64,000 bases of DNA, taken from the NCBI RefSeq assembly GCF_006496635.1, contig NZ_CP022958.1, positions 4,712,001 to 4,776,000 on the forward strand. The letters are read 5' to 3'. This document shows, piece by piece, positions 52,720 through 60,625 of the stretch (positions within the stretch are counted from its first letter, which is position 1; each line of letters opens with the position of its first letter). Source of the stretch: Azoarcus sp. DD4. Its GTDB lineage: Bacteria > Pseudomonadota > Gammaproteobacteria > Burkholderiales > Rhodocyclaceae. Position numbers and translations under genes: made by a program. Below the pieces are notes generated by a model. It made no database searches and was not told where the DNA came from. It saw only the letters and a list, made by a program, of their open reading frames with translations.

Positions 52720-53672
52720 GCGTTCTCCTTGCCGCCCACGCCCTGCCAGGGCATGACCATGCGTGCCAGCAGGCGGATGCCGCCGCTGCATACCAGGCCG
52801 AGCACGCCGATCACCAGCATGCCGATGACGATGTGCGGATACTCGATCAGCGAATAGGCCTCCCAGGTGAAGTAGCCGACGCCGAACTGGCCGGAGATCA
52901 TCTCCGCCGCGATCAGCGACACCCAGGCCACGCCCATGCCCACCGCCAGCCCGGTGAAGATGTGCGGCAGCGCGCCCTTCAGCACCACCTGCGTCATCAG
53001 CGCGTACTCGCTGGCGCCGAGGCAGCGCGCCGCGCGGATCAGCACCTTGTCCACCGCCGCCACGCCGTGCAGGGTGTTGAGCAGGATGGGAAAGAAGGCA
53101 CCGATGAAGGTGATGAAGACGATGCTGGTCTCGGTGCTGGGCCACAGCATGATGGAGATCGGCACCCAGGCGATCGCCGGTATCGGCCGCAGCACCTCCA
53201 GCGCCGGGAACATCAGCCCCTTGAGCAGCGCGTAGCGGCCGCACAGCAGGCCCAGCGTCACCCCCAGCACGGTGGCGATGCAGAAGCCGAGCATGATGCG
53301 CCACAGGCTGATGCCGATGTTGGTGAGGAACTTCGGATCGCCGAACAGCCTTACCGCCTCGCCGAATACCTCGCCCGGCGTCGGCACGTTGGTGAAGCGG
53401 ATGTAGAAGTTCCAGCGGTAGGCGGTCGCCAGATACCAGAAGCCGATCAGCAGGCCGATCGACACCACGCCCAGCAGCAGCCCCGGTGCCTGGCTGCGCA
53501 CCAGGGTGGCGAGGCGGCCTCGCTGCGCCGCTGCCTGCGGCGCCGCAGCCGCAGCGGGCTCCTCCTCGCGCCGGGCCGGCGGCGGCACCGCCGCCAGCGC
53601 GGGCCCGGAGGCGCCACCGCCGCCCGGGCTGTCCGTGTCGCGCACGGCTCGCATGCTTATCGCGCTGGCCAT
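52716..53672 (-). CDS. NitT/TauT-type ABC importer, permease
   Basis: 318 residues with an Ala/Pro-rich 50-residue N-terminal tail and about six membrane helices. 'LRPIPAIAWVPISIMLWP' and 'ARCLGASEYALMTQVVLKGALPHIFTGL' form the EAA-loop region of SsuC/TauC-type permeases. It is three bases downstream of the binding-protein gene and overlaps the ATPase gene. Substrate is not known. Confidence 0.92.
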   Translation of the reverse strand: MASAISMRAVRDTDSPGGGGASGPALAAVPPPARREEEPAAAAAPQAAAQRGRLATLVRSQAPGLLLGVVSIGLLIGFWYLATAYRWNFYIRFTNVPTPGEVFGEAVRLFGDPKFLTNIGISLWRIMLGFCIATVLGVTLGLLCGRYALLKGLMFPALEVLRPIPAIAWVPISIMLWPSTETSIVFITFIGAFFPILLNTLHGVAAVDKVLIRAARCLGASEYALMTQVVLKGALPHIFTGLAVGMGVAWVSLIAAEMISGQFGVGYFTWEAYSLIEYPHIVIGMLVIGVLGLVCSGGIRLLARMVMPWQGVGGKENA

Positions 53673-53675
53673 CGC

Positions 53676-55127
53676 TCACCTCCCCGCGGCGGCGAGCGCG
53701 TCGGCGTAGAGGCCGACCTTGCCACCGTTGGCCGCGACATGGGCTTCGGCATCCTTCTTCAGCAGGAAGGGCGCGATATCGGTCGCGCCGCCCTTGCCGC
53801 CGAGGGCGTAGAAGGCCTTGTCGGCAAAGAGCTTGATCTTGCTGCCGCGGTCGAAGACGAAGGCCACCGCCACCTGCTTGCCTTCGTTGCCGGCCTTGAG
53901 CACCGCGCCCAGCGTGCAGGCGGCCGACTTGTAGGCGGTGATGCCGCCGCCTTCGATCCACACCTCGCCCGCCTCGCGCGGCTTGTCGATGGCGCCGCCG
54001 CACAGCGGGTCGGTGCCGGCGATCTCGTAGTTGGCGAAGCTCGCCTTCTGCTTGTCGTAGTCGCGGCCGAGCTCCTTGTAGGCCTGGCGGACGTAGGTTT
54101 CATCCACCCAGGCATCGGCGTCGAAGTCCTTGACCCGGCCCATGCGTTGCAGCACGCCGTGATCGTACTTCACCGTCTCGACCCACTTCGGCTTGATCGT
54201 CGGGTCCAGCGTATGCACCCCGCCCGGCCCGAGGAACATGTAGGCCACTTCCTTCTCGACGCGGGTCCATTGCTCGATCTTGGCGGCGGCCTCGACCGGG
54301 TTCTTGCGCACCCAGTCGTTGGCTTCGGTCATCGCCTTGATGTAGGCGACGACGAACTCCGGATACTTCTTGGCGAAGTCGTCGCGCACCACCACGCCGT
54401 GGAAGGTCGGCACCCTGGTCTCGACACCGTCGAAGATCTTGCGGGCGAAACCGCGGTAGGGCAGCAGCTCGGCGAAGGGCACGAAGTCGGCGTGGCCGTC
54501 GATGCGCTTTTCCTGCAGGCTGGACGTGCCCACTTCCGGGCTCTGACTTGAGAGTTCGAAGTAGTCGCTCTTCCAGCCCTTGTCCTCCATTGCCTTCAGC
54601 AGCATTCCGTGCGCGGCCGAGCCGAAGGGCACCGACACCTTCTTGCCCTTGAGGTCGGCCAGCTCGTAGTAGGGCGAATCCTTGTGCACCACCAGGCCGT
54701 TGCCGGCGCCGTCGGCGTTATAGGCGATGAGCGCGATCAGCCGGCTCTTGGTTTCCGGCATGGCCTGGAAGGTGGCGCCGTTCACCAGCAGCGGGTAGTC
54801 GCCCATCATGCCGATCTGCAGGGTGTTGGCGACCATGCCGTTGGTCACCGGCGGGCCGGAGGTGAAGTTCTGCCATTCGATCTTGAACTCGATGTCCTTG
54901 TACTTGCCGGTCTTGGGCAGGTGCTTTTCGAGCAGGCCGAGTTCCTTGATGACGATGCCGCCGGTCACGGTGTTGGTGGTGGTGTTCTGCGTGCCGATGC
55001 CGACGGTGACCACCTCGGCCAGGGCCGGAAAGGCGGCACAGCAGCAGGCGAGCGCTGCGGCGGCGGTGAGTCGGCGGGCGATCTTGTTGTTCTTGTCTCG
55101 AGCCGTGCTTCTGGAACGTGCATTCAT
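53676..55127 (-). CDS. ABC substrate-binding protein fused to a NosL-like domain
   Basis: 483 residues. A signal peptide ends near 'PALA' at residue 37. Residues 38-365 are a NMT1/SsuA-like binding protein ('NGMVANTLQIGMMGDYPLLVN', 'VSVPFGSAAHGMLLKAM'). Residues about 372-483 are an extra domain with 'CGGAIDKPREAGEVW', 'SAACTLGAVL', 'KIKLFADKAFYAL' and 'AEAHVAANGG', a pattern close to NosL-type domains that bind copper in the periplasm. This fusion is unusual for importers and may link substrate uptake to a metal or redox step (inference). AAGGAC precedes the ATG. Confidence 0.85.
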   Translation of the reverse strand: MNARSRSTARDKNNKIARRLTAAAALACCCAAFPALAEVVTVGIGTQNTTTNTVTGGIVIKELGLLEKHLPKTGKYKDIEFKIEWQNFTSGPPVTNGMVANTLQIGMMGDYPLLVNGATFQAMPETKSRLIALIAYNADGAGNGLVVHKDSPYYELADLKGKKVSVPFGSAAHGMLLKAMEDKGWKSDYFELSSQSPEVGTSSLQEKRIDGHADFVPFAELLPYRGFARKIFDGVETRVPTFHGVVVRDDFAKKYPEFVVAYIKAMTEANDWVRKNPVEAAAKIEQWTRVEKEVAYMFLGPGGVHTLDPTIKPKWVETVKYDHGVLQRMGRVKDFDADAWVDETYVRQAYKELGRDYDKQKASFANYEIAGTDPLCGGAIDKPREAGEVWIEGGGITAYKSAACTLGAVLKAGNEGKQVAVAFVFDRGSKIKLFADKAFYALGGKGGATDIAPFLLKKDAEAHVAANGGKVGLYADALAAAGR

Positions 55128-55227
55128 GATTTGCGTCCTTGTCCAGTTGATCTGTTGGCGTTTCGTTCGAGCGCTGCGTTGGGGATACGGGGCTGGGGAT
55201 GCGGGGTCGGAAGCGTTTGCGGGCGGC

Positions 55228-55563
55228 TCAGGCCGGCGCCGGATACTCGATGAGCTGGCGCTTGTCCTTGACCTCGGCCCACTGCCCGGCCTCGGGCAAG
55301 GGTTCGCGCGCGGCCTCGATCACCGGCCATTCGGCGGCGAAGCGGGCGTTGAGCGCGATGAAGTCGTGCTGGTCCGGCGGCAGGTCGCCTTCGGCGTAGA
55401 TCGCGCCGATCGGGCATTCCGGCACGCACACGCCGCAGTCGATGCAGGCCTCCGGGTCGATCACCAGGAAGTTCGGCCCTTCGTGGAAGCACTCCACCGG
55501 GCAGACGGCGACGCAGTCGGTGTATTTGCAGCGCACGCAGGCTTCGGTAACGACATAGGTCAT
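55228..55563 (-). CDS. fdxA: Seven-iron-type ferredoxin
   Basis: 111 residues. The cysteines at 9, 17 and 50 fit a [3Fe-4S] cluster and those at 21, 40, 43 and 46 a [4Fe-4S] cluster, as in FdxA (7Fe) ferredoxins; Cys12 and Cys25 are additional. The C-terminal tail is the usual family extension. It likely carries electrons to or from the AprBA-like enzyme in the same array. GAGGAGA precedes the ATG. Confidence 0.85.
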   Translation of the reverse strand: MTYVVTEACVRCKYTDCVAVCPVECFHEGPNFLVIDPEACIDCGVCVPECPIGAIYAEGDLPPDQHDFIALNARFAAEWPVIEAAREPLPEAGQWAEVKDKRQLIEYPAPA

Positions 55564-55580
55564 GGCGGCTCTCCTCGCCC

Positions 55581-56528
55581 TTATTTCTGCGCCAGGCCGA
55601 TCGCGGTGAGCGCCAGCCGCGACAGCTTGCGCACATCCGGGTCGGCATCGTCGAGCGCCTTCTCCAGCGCCGGGATGGCGCGCGGATCGGCGATTTCGCC
55701 AAGCGCGATGGCCGCTTCCTTGCGCAGGTTGCCGATCGGATGCGCCAGCGCCTCCACCAGCGCCGGCAGGCCGGCCGCGGCCTTGAGCAGGCCGAGCGCG
55801 CGCGCCGCCTTGACCCGCACCTGCCAGTATTCGTCCTGCATCGCCTTGACCAGATCGGGAATGGCCGGCCCGAAGCGGAGCTTGCCTATGGTCTGGGCGG
55901 CTTCATCACGCACCTGCCAGGCACCGTCGCCGAGCGCCCGGGTGAGCGCCGGCAGCACGCTGATCTCGGTGGCATAGCCGAGCGCGCCGACCGCAATGCG
56001 ACGTACGTCGGTATCCGGATCGTGGGCGGCGACTTCGGCGAGATCGCCCACCGCTTCCGGCTTGCGCAGGTAGCCGAGCACGCCGACCGCCTCGCGCCGC
56101 ACGCCGGGATCGGGGTCGCGCAGCGCCGCCATCGCCGGCGCGAAGGCGCCGTCGACCCGCAGCGCGCGCACCGCGCGGAAGGCGAGCATGCGCACTTCCG
56201 CGGCATGGCCCTGCAGCAGCGGCAGCAGCGGACCGGCCGAAGCGCTCTGCTTCAGTTCGGCCAGCACTTCGCCGGCCGCGGCACGCACGCCGGCATCGGC
56301 GTCGAGCAGCATGGGCGCCAGTGCGGCGACCACTTCCGGCTCTTCGAAGCCTTCGAGCGCACGCACCGCCTCGGTCCGCACGCTGGCGTCGGTGTCGGCC
56401 AGGCGCGGCAGCAGCAGCGGCACGATGTCGTCCTCGTCGCTGTAGGGCAGGTCTATCACCGCCAGGCGGCGCACTTCGGCATCCTCGCTGGCGAGGCGGT
56501 CGGCGATGGAGAAGGTGTTGATGTCCAT
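55581..56528 (-). CDS. HEAT-repeat protein
   Basis: 315 residues from the ATG at 56528. It consists almost wholly of HEAT-type repeats of about 31 residues, with recurring 'D.VR..A...L' units ('DASVRTEAVRALEGF', 'DPGVRREAVGVLGYL', 'DTDVRRIAVGALGYA'). No catalytic motif. HEAT proteins act as scaffolds or assist assembly of cofactor proteins. Between two ferredoxin genes, 10 bases from the AprB-like gene, it may help assemble or tether the redox complex (inference). Confidence 0.9.
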   Translation of the reverse strand: MDINTFSIADRLASEDAEVRRLAVIDLPYSDEDDIVPLLLPRLADTDASVRTEAVRALEGFEEPEVVAALAPMLLDADAGVRAAAGEVLAELKQSASAGPLLPLLQGHAAEVRMLAFRAVRALRVDGAFAPAMAALRDPDPGVRREAVGVLGYLRKPEAVGDLAEVAAHDPDTDVRRIAVGALGYATEISVLPALTRALGDGAWQVRDEAAQTIGKLRFGPAIPDLVKAMQDEYWQVRVKAARALGLLKAAAGLPALVEALAHPIGNLRKEAAIALGEIADPRAIPALEKALDDADPDVRKLSRLALTAIGLAQK

Positions 56529-56538
56529 GGGCCGCTCC

Positions 56539-56772
56539 TCAGCGCAACAGGTAGGGAATGCTGACCTTGACCGCATCGGTCGGGCAGTCGGTTTCGCAAG
56601 GCAGGCAGTACCAGCATTCGTCGAACTTCATGAAAGCCTTCTTCTTGACCATGTCGATGGCGAGCACGTCGAGCGGGCAGACGTCGACGCACACGGTGCA
56701 GCCCTTCTCGGCGATGCACTTGTCCTCGTCGACGAAGACGGGGGCCTGGGTGAGGGTGATGGCGATGCTCAT
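56539..56772 (-). CDS. AprB-like 4Fe-4S ferredoxin subunit
   Basis: 77 residues. Two [4Fe-4S] sets are visible: Cys19, 25, 28, 32 and Cys53, 56, 59, 63, each ending in CP. The layout and the start 'VFVDEDKC' resemble the ferredoxin-like part of AprB (adenylylsulfate reductase beta subunit), without its longer C-terminal tail. It should pass electrons between a donor and the flavoprotein encoded just upstream. Only 26 bases separate the genes. Confidence 0.85.
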   Translation of the reverse strand: MSIAITLTQAPVFVDEDKCIAEKGCTVCVDVCPLDVLAIDMVKKKAFMKFDECWYCLPCETDCPTDAVKVSIPYLLR

Positions 56773-56798
56773 GTCGGTTTCCTCCGTTGCGGTCGGGG

Positions 56799-58529
56799 TC
56801 AGGCGGCTTCGGCGCTGCGGGCGACGCGCAAGCGCTGGTAGGCGGTGCGCTCTTCCTCGTCGATCGGCACGATGTAGGGCTCGACTGCCTTCTTGCGCAG
56901 CTGCATGCGGCCCTGCGCGCTCTTGCTCAGCAGGGTGTGGCAGAACCACTCGGCGTCGTCGCGCTCGGGGTGATCGACGCTGTAGTGGTACAGGCCCCAG
57001 CGGCTCTCGGTGCGGAACAGCGAGGCGCGCGCCGCCATCTCGGCGCAATCGAGGATGGAGTGCGCTTCCATCGCGCGCATCAGCTCGTGCGGGTTGCTCG
57101 CCATCATCGCGGTGGCGTCCTCGCGCACTTCGTCGAAGCGGCGCAGGCCGATTTCGTACTTGCGGGTGATCTTGGGCGGCTGCAGGTAGTCGTTCACCAG
57201 GCGGCGCGTCTTGTATTCGATCTGGAAGGGGGTGAGGCCTTCGCTGCGTTCGAGCGGGGCGCGGATACGGGCTTCCTCGGCGGCGATGGCGCCGTCGTCG
57301 ATGCGGCCGCTGCCCACGCCGGCACAGTAGTCGGCGGCGTTCTGGCCGCACAGCCGGCCATAGACGAAGGCACCGAGCATGTAGTTGTGCGGCACGCTGG
57401 CGCAGTCGCCGGCGGCGTACAGGCCCTTGACCGAGGTTTCGCCGCGGGCGTTGGTCCAGATGCCGGAGGCGCTGTGGCCGCTGCAGAAGCCGATTTCCGA
57501 GATATGCATCTCGACCATCTGCTTGCGGTAGTCGTTGCCGCGCTTCTCGTGGAAGCGGCCACGGCTGGGGCGCTCGTTGGTGTGCAGGATGTGCTCGATC
57601 TCGCCGATGGTCTCCTCGGCGAGGTGGTCGAGCTTGAGGAAGACCGGGCCGTTGCCGCCTTCGAGTTCGTTGTAGAACTCCATCATCATCTGGCCGCTCC
57701 AGTAGTCGCACTCGATGAAGCGCTCGCCCTTGGAGTTGGCGGTGAAGCCGCCGAAGGGGCCGGTGACGTAGGCGCAGGCCGGGCCGTTGTAGTCCTTGAT
57801 CAGCGGATTGATCTGGAAGCACTCGAGGTTGGCGAGATCGGCGCCCGCATGGAAGGCCATGGCGTGGCCGTCGCCGCAGTTGGTCGGGTTCTCGTAGGTG
57901 CCCATCAGGTAGCCGGACGCCGGCAGGCCGATGCGGCCGGCGGCGCCGGTGCTGATCACCGCGGCCTTGCAGCGGATCACGTAGAAGTCGGCGGTGCGGC
58001 AGTCGAAGCCCATCACCCCGGTGACCTCGCCGTCAGCGCCGGTCAGCAGGCGGGTCACCACCACGCGGTTGGTCACCTCCACTCGCGCACGCTTCAACTG
58101 ACGGTAGAGGATCTTCTTCATGTGGTGGCCTTCCGGCATCGGCAGCACGTAGCTGCCGAGGTGGTGAACCTTGCGCACCGCGTAGTCGCCGGTTTCGTCT
58201 TTCTCGAACTTGACGCCCCAGCGGTCCAGTTCCTGGATCATGTCGAAGCTGTTGGCGGCATAGGCCATCACCGCCTCCTGGTCGACGATGCCGTCGTTGG
58301 CGATGGTGATCTCCTTGACGTACTGCTCGGGGGTGGCGTGGCCGGGGATGACGGCGTTGTTGAGACCGTCCATGCCCATCGAGATGGCGCCGGAACGCTT
58401 GACGTTGGCCTTGTCGATCAGCAGCACCTTCAGCTGCGGGTTCTGCTCCTTGGCCTTGACCGCGGCCATCGGCCCGCCGGTGCCGCCGCCGATGACGACG
58501 AGGTCGAACTCCAGATCTATGCGCTTCAT
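56799..58529 (-). CDS. AprA-like flavoprotein (fumarate reductase/succinate dehydrogenase superfamily)
   Basis: 576 residues. 'VVIGGGTGGPMAAVKA' at 11-26 binds FAD, 'KRSGAISMGMDGLNN' and 'YVKEITIANDGIVDQEAV' match the AprA (adenylylsulfate reductase alpha) pattern more than SdhA or FrdA, and 'GLYAAGDCASVPHNYMLGAFVYG' is the second FAD-binding segment. It is shorter than SRB AprA. It likely performs a two-electron redox step on a small oxyanion or organosulfur compound; the substrate is unknown. A relation to AsfA-type flavoproteins of arylsulfonate metabolism is possible from memory but was not checked. AGGAG precedes the ATG. Confidence 0.85.
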   Translation of the reverse strand: MKRIDLEFDLVVIGGGTGGPMAAVKAKEQNPQLKVLLIDKANVKRSGAISMGMDGLNNAVIPGHATPEQYVKEITIANDGIVDQEAVMAYAANSFDMIQELDRWGVKFEKDETGDYAVRKVHHLGSYVLPMPEGHHMKKILYRQLKRARVEVTNRVVVTRLLTGADGEVTGVMGFDCRTADFYVIRCKAAVISTGAAGRIGLPASGYLMGTYENPTNCGDGHAMAFHAGADLANLECFQINPLIKDYNGPACAYVTGPFGGFTANSKGERFIECDYWSGQMMMEFYNELEGGNGPVFLKLDHLAEETIGEIEHILHTNERPSRGRFHEKRGNDYRKQMVEMHISEIGFCSGHSASGIWTNARGETSVKGLYAAGDCASVPHNYMLGAFVYGRLCGQNAADYCAGVGSGRIDDGAIAAEEARIRAPLERSEGLTPFQIEYKTRRLVNDYLQPPKITRKYEIGLRRFDEVREDATAMMASNPHELMRAMEAHSILDCAEMAARASLFRTESRWGLYHYSVDHPERDDAEWFCHTLLSKSAQGRMQLRKKAVEPYIVPIDEEERTAYQRLRVARSAEAA

Positions 58530-58602
58530 GATTGCTCCTGTGGGGTTGGGAGTACTTGCCTGGCGCTGCTGTGCTACTGCCGGGGCCGGTTCGTGCCGGC
58601 CC

Positions 58603-59382
58603 TCAGCTACGGTCTATCCGCAGGCGGTACTGGAAGGCATCGCCGCGGTAATAGAGGAACTCGAAGTCGATCGGCCGCTCGCCGGCATAGGTGAGGCGCT
58701 CGATGCGCAGCAGCGGCGAGCCCTCGTCCATGCCGAGGTGGCGGCCGAGCGTGGCTTCGGCCGAGATGGCCTCGATCTGGACGTCGGCATGGGTGAGGTT
58801 GTGGCCGAGGTCGTTCTCGAGGATGACGAAGATGTCGCGGGTGGCGAGGTCTTCCTGCGCCAGGCGCTGGCCGATCTCGAGCGGGAAGTAGCTCACGTCC
58901 ACCGAGATGGGCTCGCGGTTGAGGTAGCGCAGGCGCTGGATCTCGAACACCGTGCTGCCTTCGGCGACGCTCAGGCGCTGTGCCACCAGCGGGCCGGCCT
59001 CCACCTCGCGCGCACTCAGCAGCATCGAATAGGTCTCGTAGCCGGACGGCGACATCGCCTCGCCGAAGCCCTGCAGCCGCGACAGGCTCTGGAAGGCCTT
59101 GGGCTTGGCGACGAAGCTGCCCTTGCCCATCACCTTGAAGATCAGCCCCTCCTTCTGCAGGTCGCCGAGCGCCTGGCGGATGGTGATGCGGCTGACGCCG
59201 AAGCGCTCCATCATCTGGCTCTCGGACGGCATCTGCGAATGCGGCGGGTAGCTGCCGTCGAGGATGCTGCGGCGCAGGGCCTCGCGGATCTGGGTGTGCA
59301 ACGGCACCGGCGACACCGCGGTGACCGTGTGGTCGGCGACCACCGCCGGGTTTTCGACTGCGCTTTTTCTTGGACGGGCCAT
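58603..59382 (-). CDS. GntR-family regulator, HutC subfamily (UTRA domain)
   Basis: 259 residues from the ATG at 59382, with AGGAAGAA ahead. The winged helix ('LHTQIREALRRSILDG', 'MPSESQMMERFGVSRITIRQAL') spans about 29-95, and the rest is a UTRA effector domain. A near-palindrome at 59404-59421 lies 22 bases upstream and a perfect version precedes the TauE gene. It therefore probably represses both itself (with the AprBA array downstream) and the exporter until an effector binds. Confidence 0.92.
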   Translation of the reverse strand: MARPRKSAVENPAVVADHTVTAVSPVPLHTQIREALRRSILDGSYPPHSQMPSESQMMERFGVSRITIRQALGDLQKEGLIFKVMGKGSFVAKPKAFQSLSRLQGFGEAMSPSGYETYSMLLSAREVEAGPLVAQRLSVAEGSTVFEIQRLRYLNREPISVDVSYFPLEIGQRLAQEDLATRDIFVILENDLGHNLTHADVQIEAISAEATLGRHLGMDEGSPLLRIERLTYAGERPIDFEFLYYRGDAFQYRLRIDRS

Positions 59383-59403
59383 GTGTGTTCTTCCTGACGT
59401 CAC

Positions 59404-59421
59404 AACCTGTTATGACGAGTT
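59404..59421. promoter_or_regulatory. GntR operator upstream of its own gene
   Basis: AACCTGTTATGACGAGTT. It matches the perfect palindrome at 60455-60472 in 15 of 18 positions. It lies 22 bases before the GntR ATG. Autoregulation of the regulator and the array behind it is likely. Confidence 0.65.
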
Positions 59422-59469
59422 CTGACTAGCAATTCAGATGCCAACTATCACGCACTGCACAAAATCATT

Positions 59470-60372
59470 TCAACCAATTGTTTTTGCTTTGTTTTTCTGA
59501 AAGTTCGACGTGCCGGACGCAACGCCGGGCAGCGCGGTTTCGCACCGCACAAGTGCGCCCTGCACCAAGTTCGAATGCACCGCGCGCACCACCCCGGACG
59601 ACGTCGCCTGCGCGCCGCGCGGCCACGCCGCCATCACCCCGGCAACGACCAGCAGCACCAGCACGAAGGGGCGGAAATGACGCTTGCCGATACGCCGGTA
59701 AAGCCGCGTCCCGCCGATGCCGCCGAGGTGAAAAAGCGGCGCCAGTACCAGCCCGAGCATCACGTCGGCCCACGACAGCAGCCCCAGCAGCGCGACCGCC
59801 GCCACCGCCACCGGATAGAGCGCGGCGAAGAACACGATGAAGTTGGCGCGCGCGCGATGGCCGTCCGGCTCCACGCCAAGCAGGTACAGAATGGCGGGCG
59901 GACCGCCGACGCCGCCGAAACCGGTGAGCACGCCGCTCAGCATGCCGACGCCGACGGACAGCCGCAGCGAGCGCGCACCGACCAGCACGACGCCCGACAT
60001 CAGCGCCAGCGCGCTGGCGATCACCGCCACGCCGATGACGATGCCGAAGGCCTGGGCCGGCAATGCGCCGACCAGGGCGATGCCGCAGGGCACACCGACG
60101 AAGGCGGCGATGCTCATCGGCAGCATCACCTCGCGGTCGATCGCGCGCCCTGCGGCGACCAGCGTGGCGCGCCCCATCGGCAAGGCGTTCAGCAAGGTGA
60201 CCAGGCACATGGTTTCGCGCGCGCTCAGCACCATGGACATCAGCGGCGCCATCAACAGCGCCGAGCCGAAACCGGTGAGTCCGCGCAGCGCGCCGCCGGC
60301 CAGCGCGGCGAGCAGCACCACGCCCCAGGTAAGCGCGTCGCGGGCGGCGAGGAAGTGGGAGATTTCGTTCAA
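59470..60372 (-). CDS. TauE/SafE-family sulfite/sulfonate exporter
   Basis: 300 residues from the TTG at 60372, chosen for the AAGG eight bases ahead; an ATG at 60438 is possible. About eight membrane helices are visible. 'GGALRGLTGFGSALLMAPLM' and its repeat 'SGVLTGFGGVGGPPAILYLL' are the two halves of a TauE/SafE protein. The family exports sulfite, sulfoacetate or related anions. A hydrophilic tail of about 50 residues is unusual. The palindrome upstream suggests control by the GntR regulator. Confidence 0.88.
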   Translation of the reverse strand: MNEISHFLAARDALTWGVVLLAALAGGALRGLTGFGSALLMAPLMSMVLSARETMCLVTLLNALPMGRATLVAAGRAIDREVMLPMSIAAFVGVPCGIALVGALPAQAFGIVIGVAVIASALALMSGVVLVGARSLRLSVGVGMLSGVLTGFGGVGGPPAILYLLGVEPDGHRARANFIVFFAALYPVAVAAVALLGLLSWADVMLGLVLAPLFHLGGIGGTRLYRRIGKRHFRPFVLVLLVVAGVMAAWPRGAQATSSGVVRAVHSNLVQGALVRCETALPGVASGTSNFQKNKAKTIG

Positions 60373-60454
60373 AGCAGGCCTTGTTGTGTAGGGTGCGGCG
60401 AGCGGGCGACGGCACAGCCGGTACCCGGCCCCGATCATCGGCACTGCGCGCACC

Positions 60455-60472
60455 AACTTGTTATAACAAGTT
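60455..60472. promoter_or_regulatory. Perfect 18-bp palindrome upstream of TauE gene
   Basis: AACTTGTTATAACAAGTT is fully self-complementary. On the minus strand it contains TATAAC, a plausible -10 box, so a bound repressor would block transcription. It closely matches the site at 59404-59421 and the operator type of GntR/HutC regulators. Confidence 0.75.
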
Positions 60473-60625
60473 AGGATAAGCAAAAGACAAGCCACCGTCC
60501 CACACCCGGAAGTTAAAGATCAAGCGATTGATTCGATTGGATTTGCCGCCGCATCCCCGCCACCGCGAGACGCCCGGCTTCGGTGCAATCCCGACAGCAC
60601 GGACGCATCGCGGTGCATGCCGGCC

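Noticed and set aside
56539..58529. Dissimilatory adenylylsulfate reductase (AprBA)
   Set aside because: The similarity is at superfamily level, the ferredoxin lacks the AprB tail, the flavoprotein is shorter, and sat, qmo and dsr genes are absent. I therefore use 'AprBA-like' only.
56799..58529. Succinate dehydrogenase or fumarate reductase flavoprotein subunit
   Set aside because: No sdhB, sdhC or sdhD partners are adjacent; a two-cluster ferredoxin subunit and AprA-like residues after the FAD motif point elsewhere.
56787..58694. A 635-residue plus-strand open frame opposite the AprA-like gene
   Set aside because: Same reason: it is the antisense of a clear flavoprotein gene with good start, Shine-Dalgarno and motifs. 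The plus-strand frame has none.
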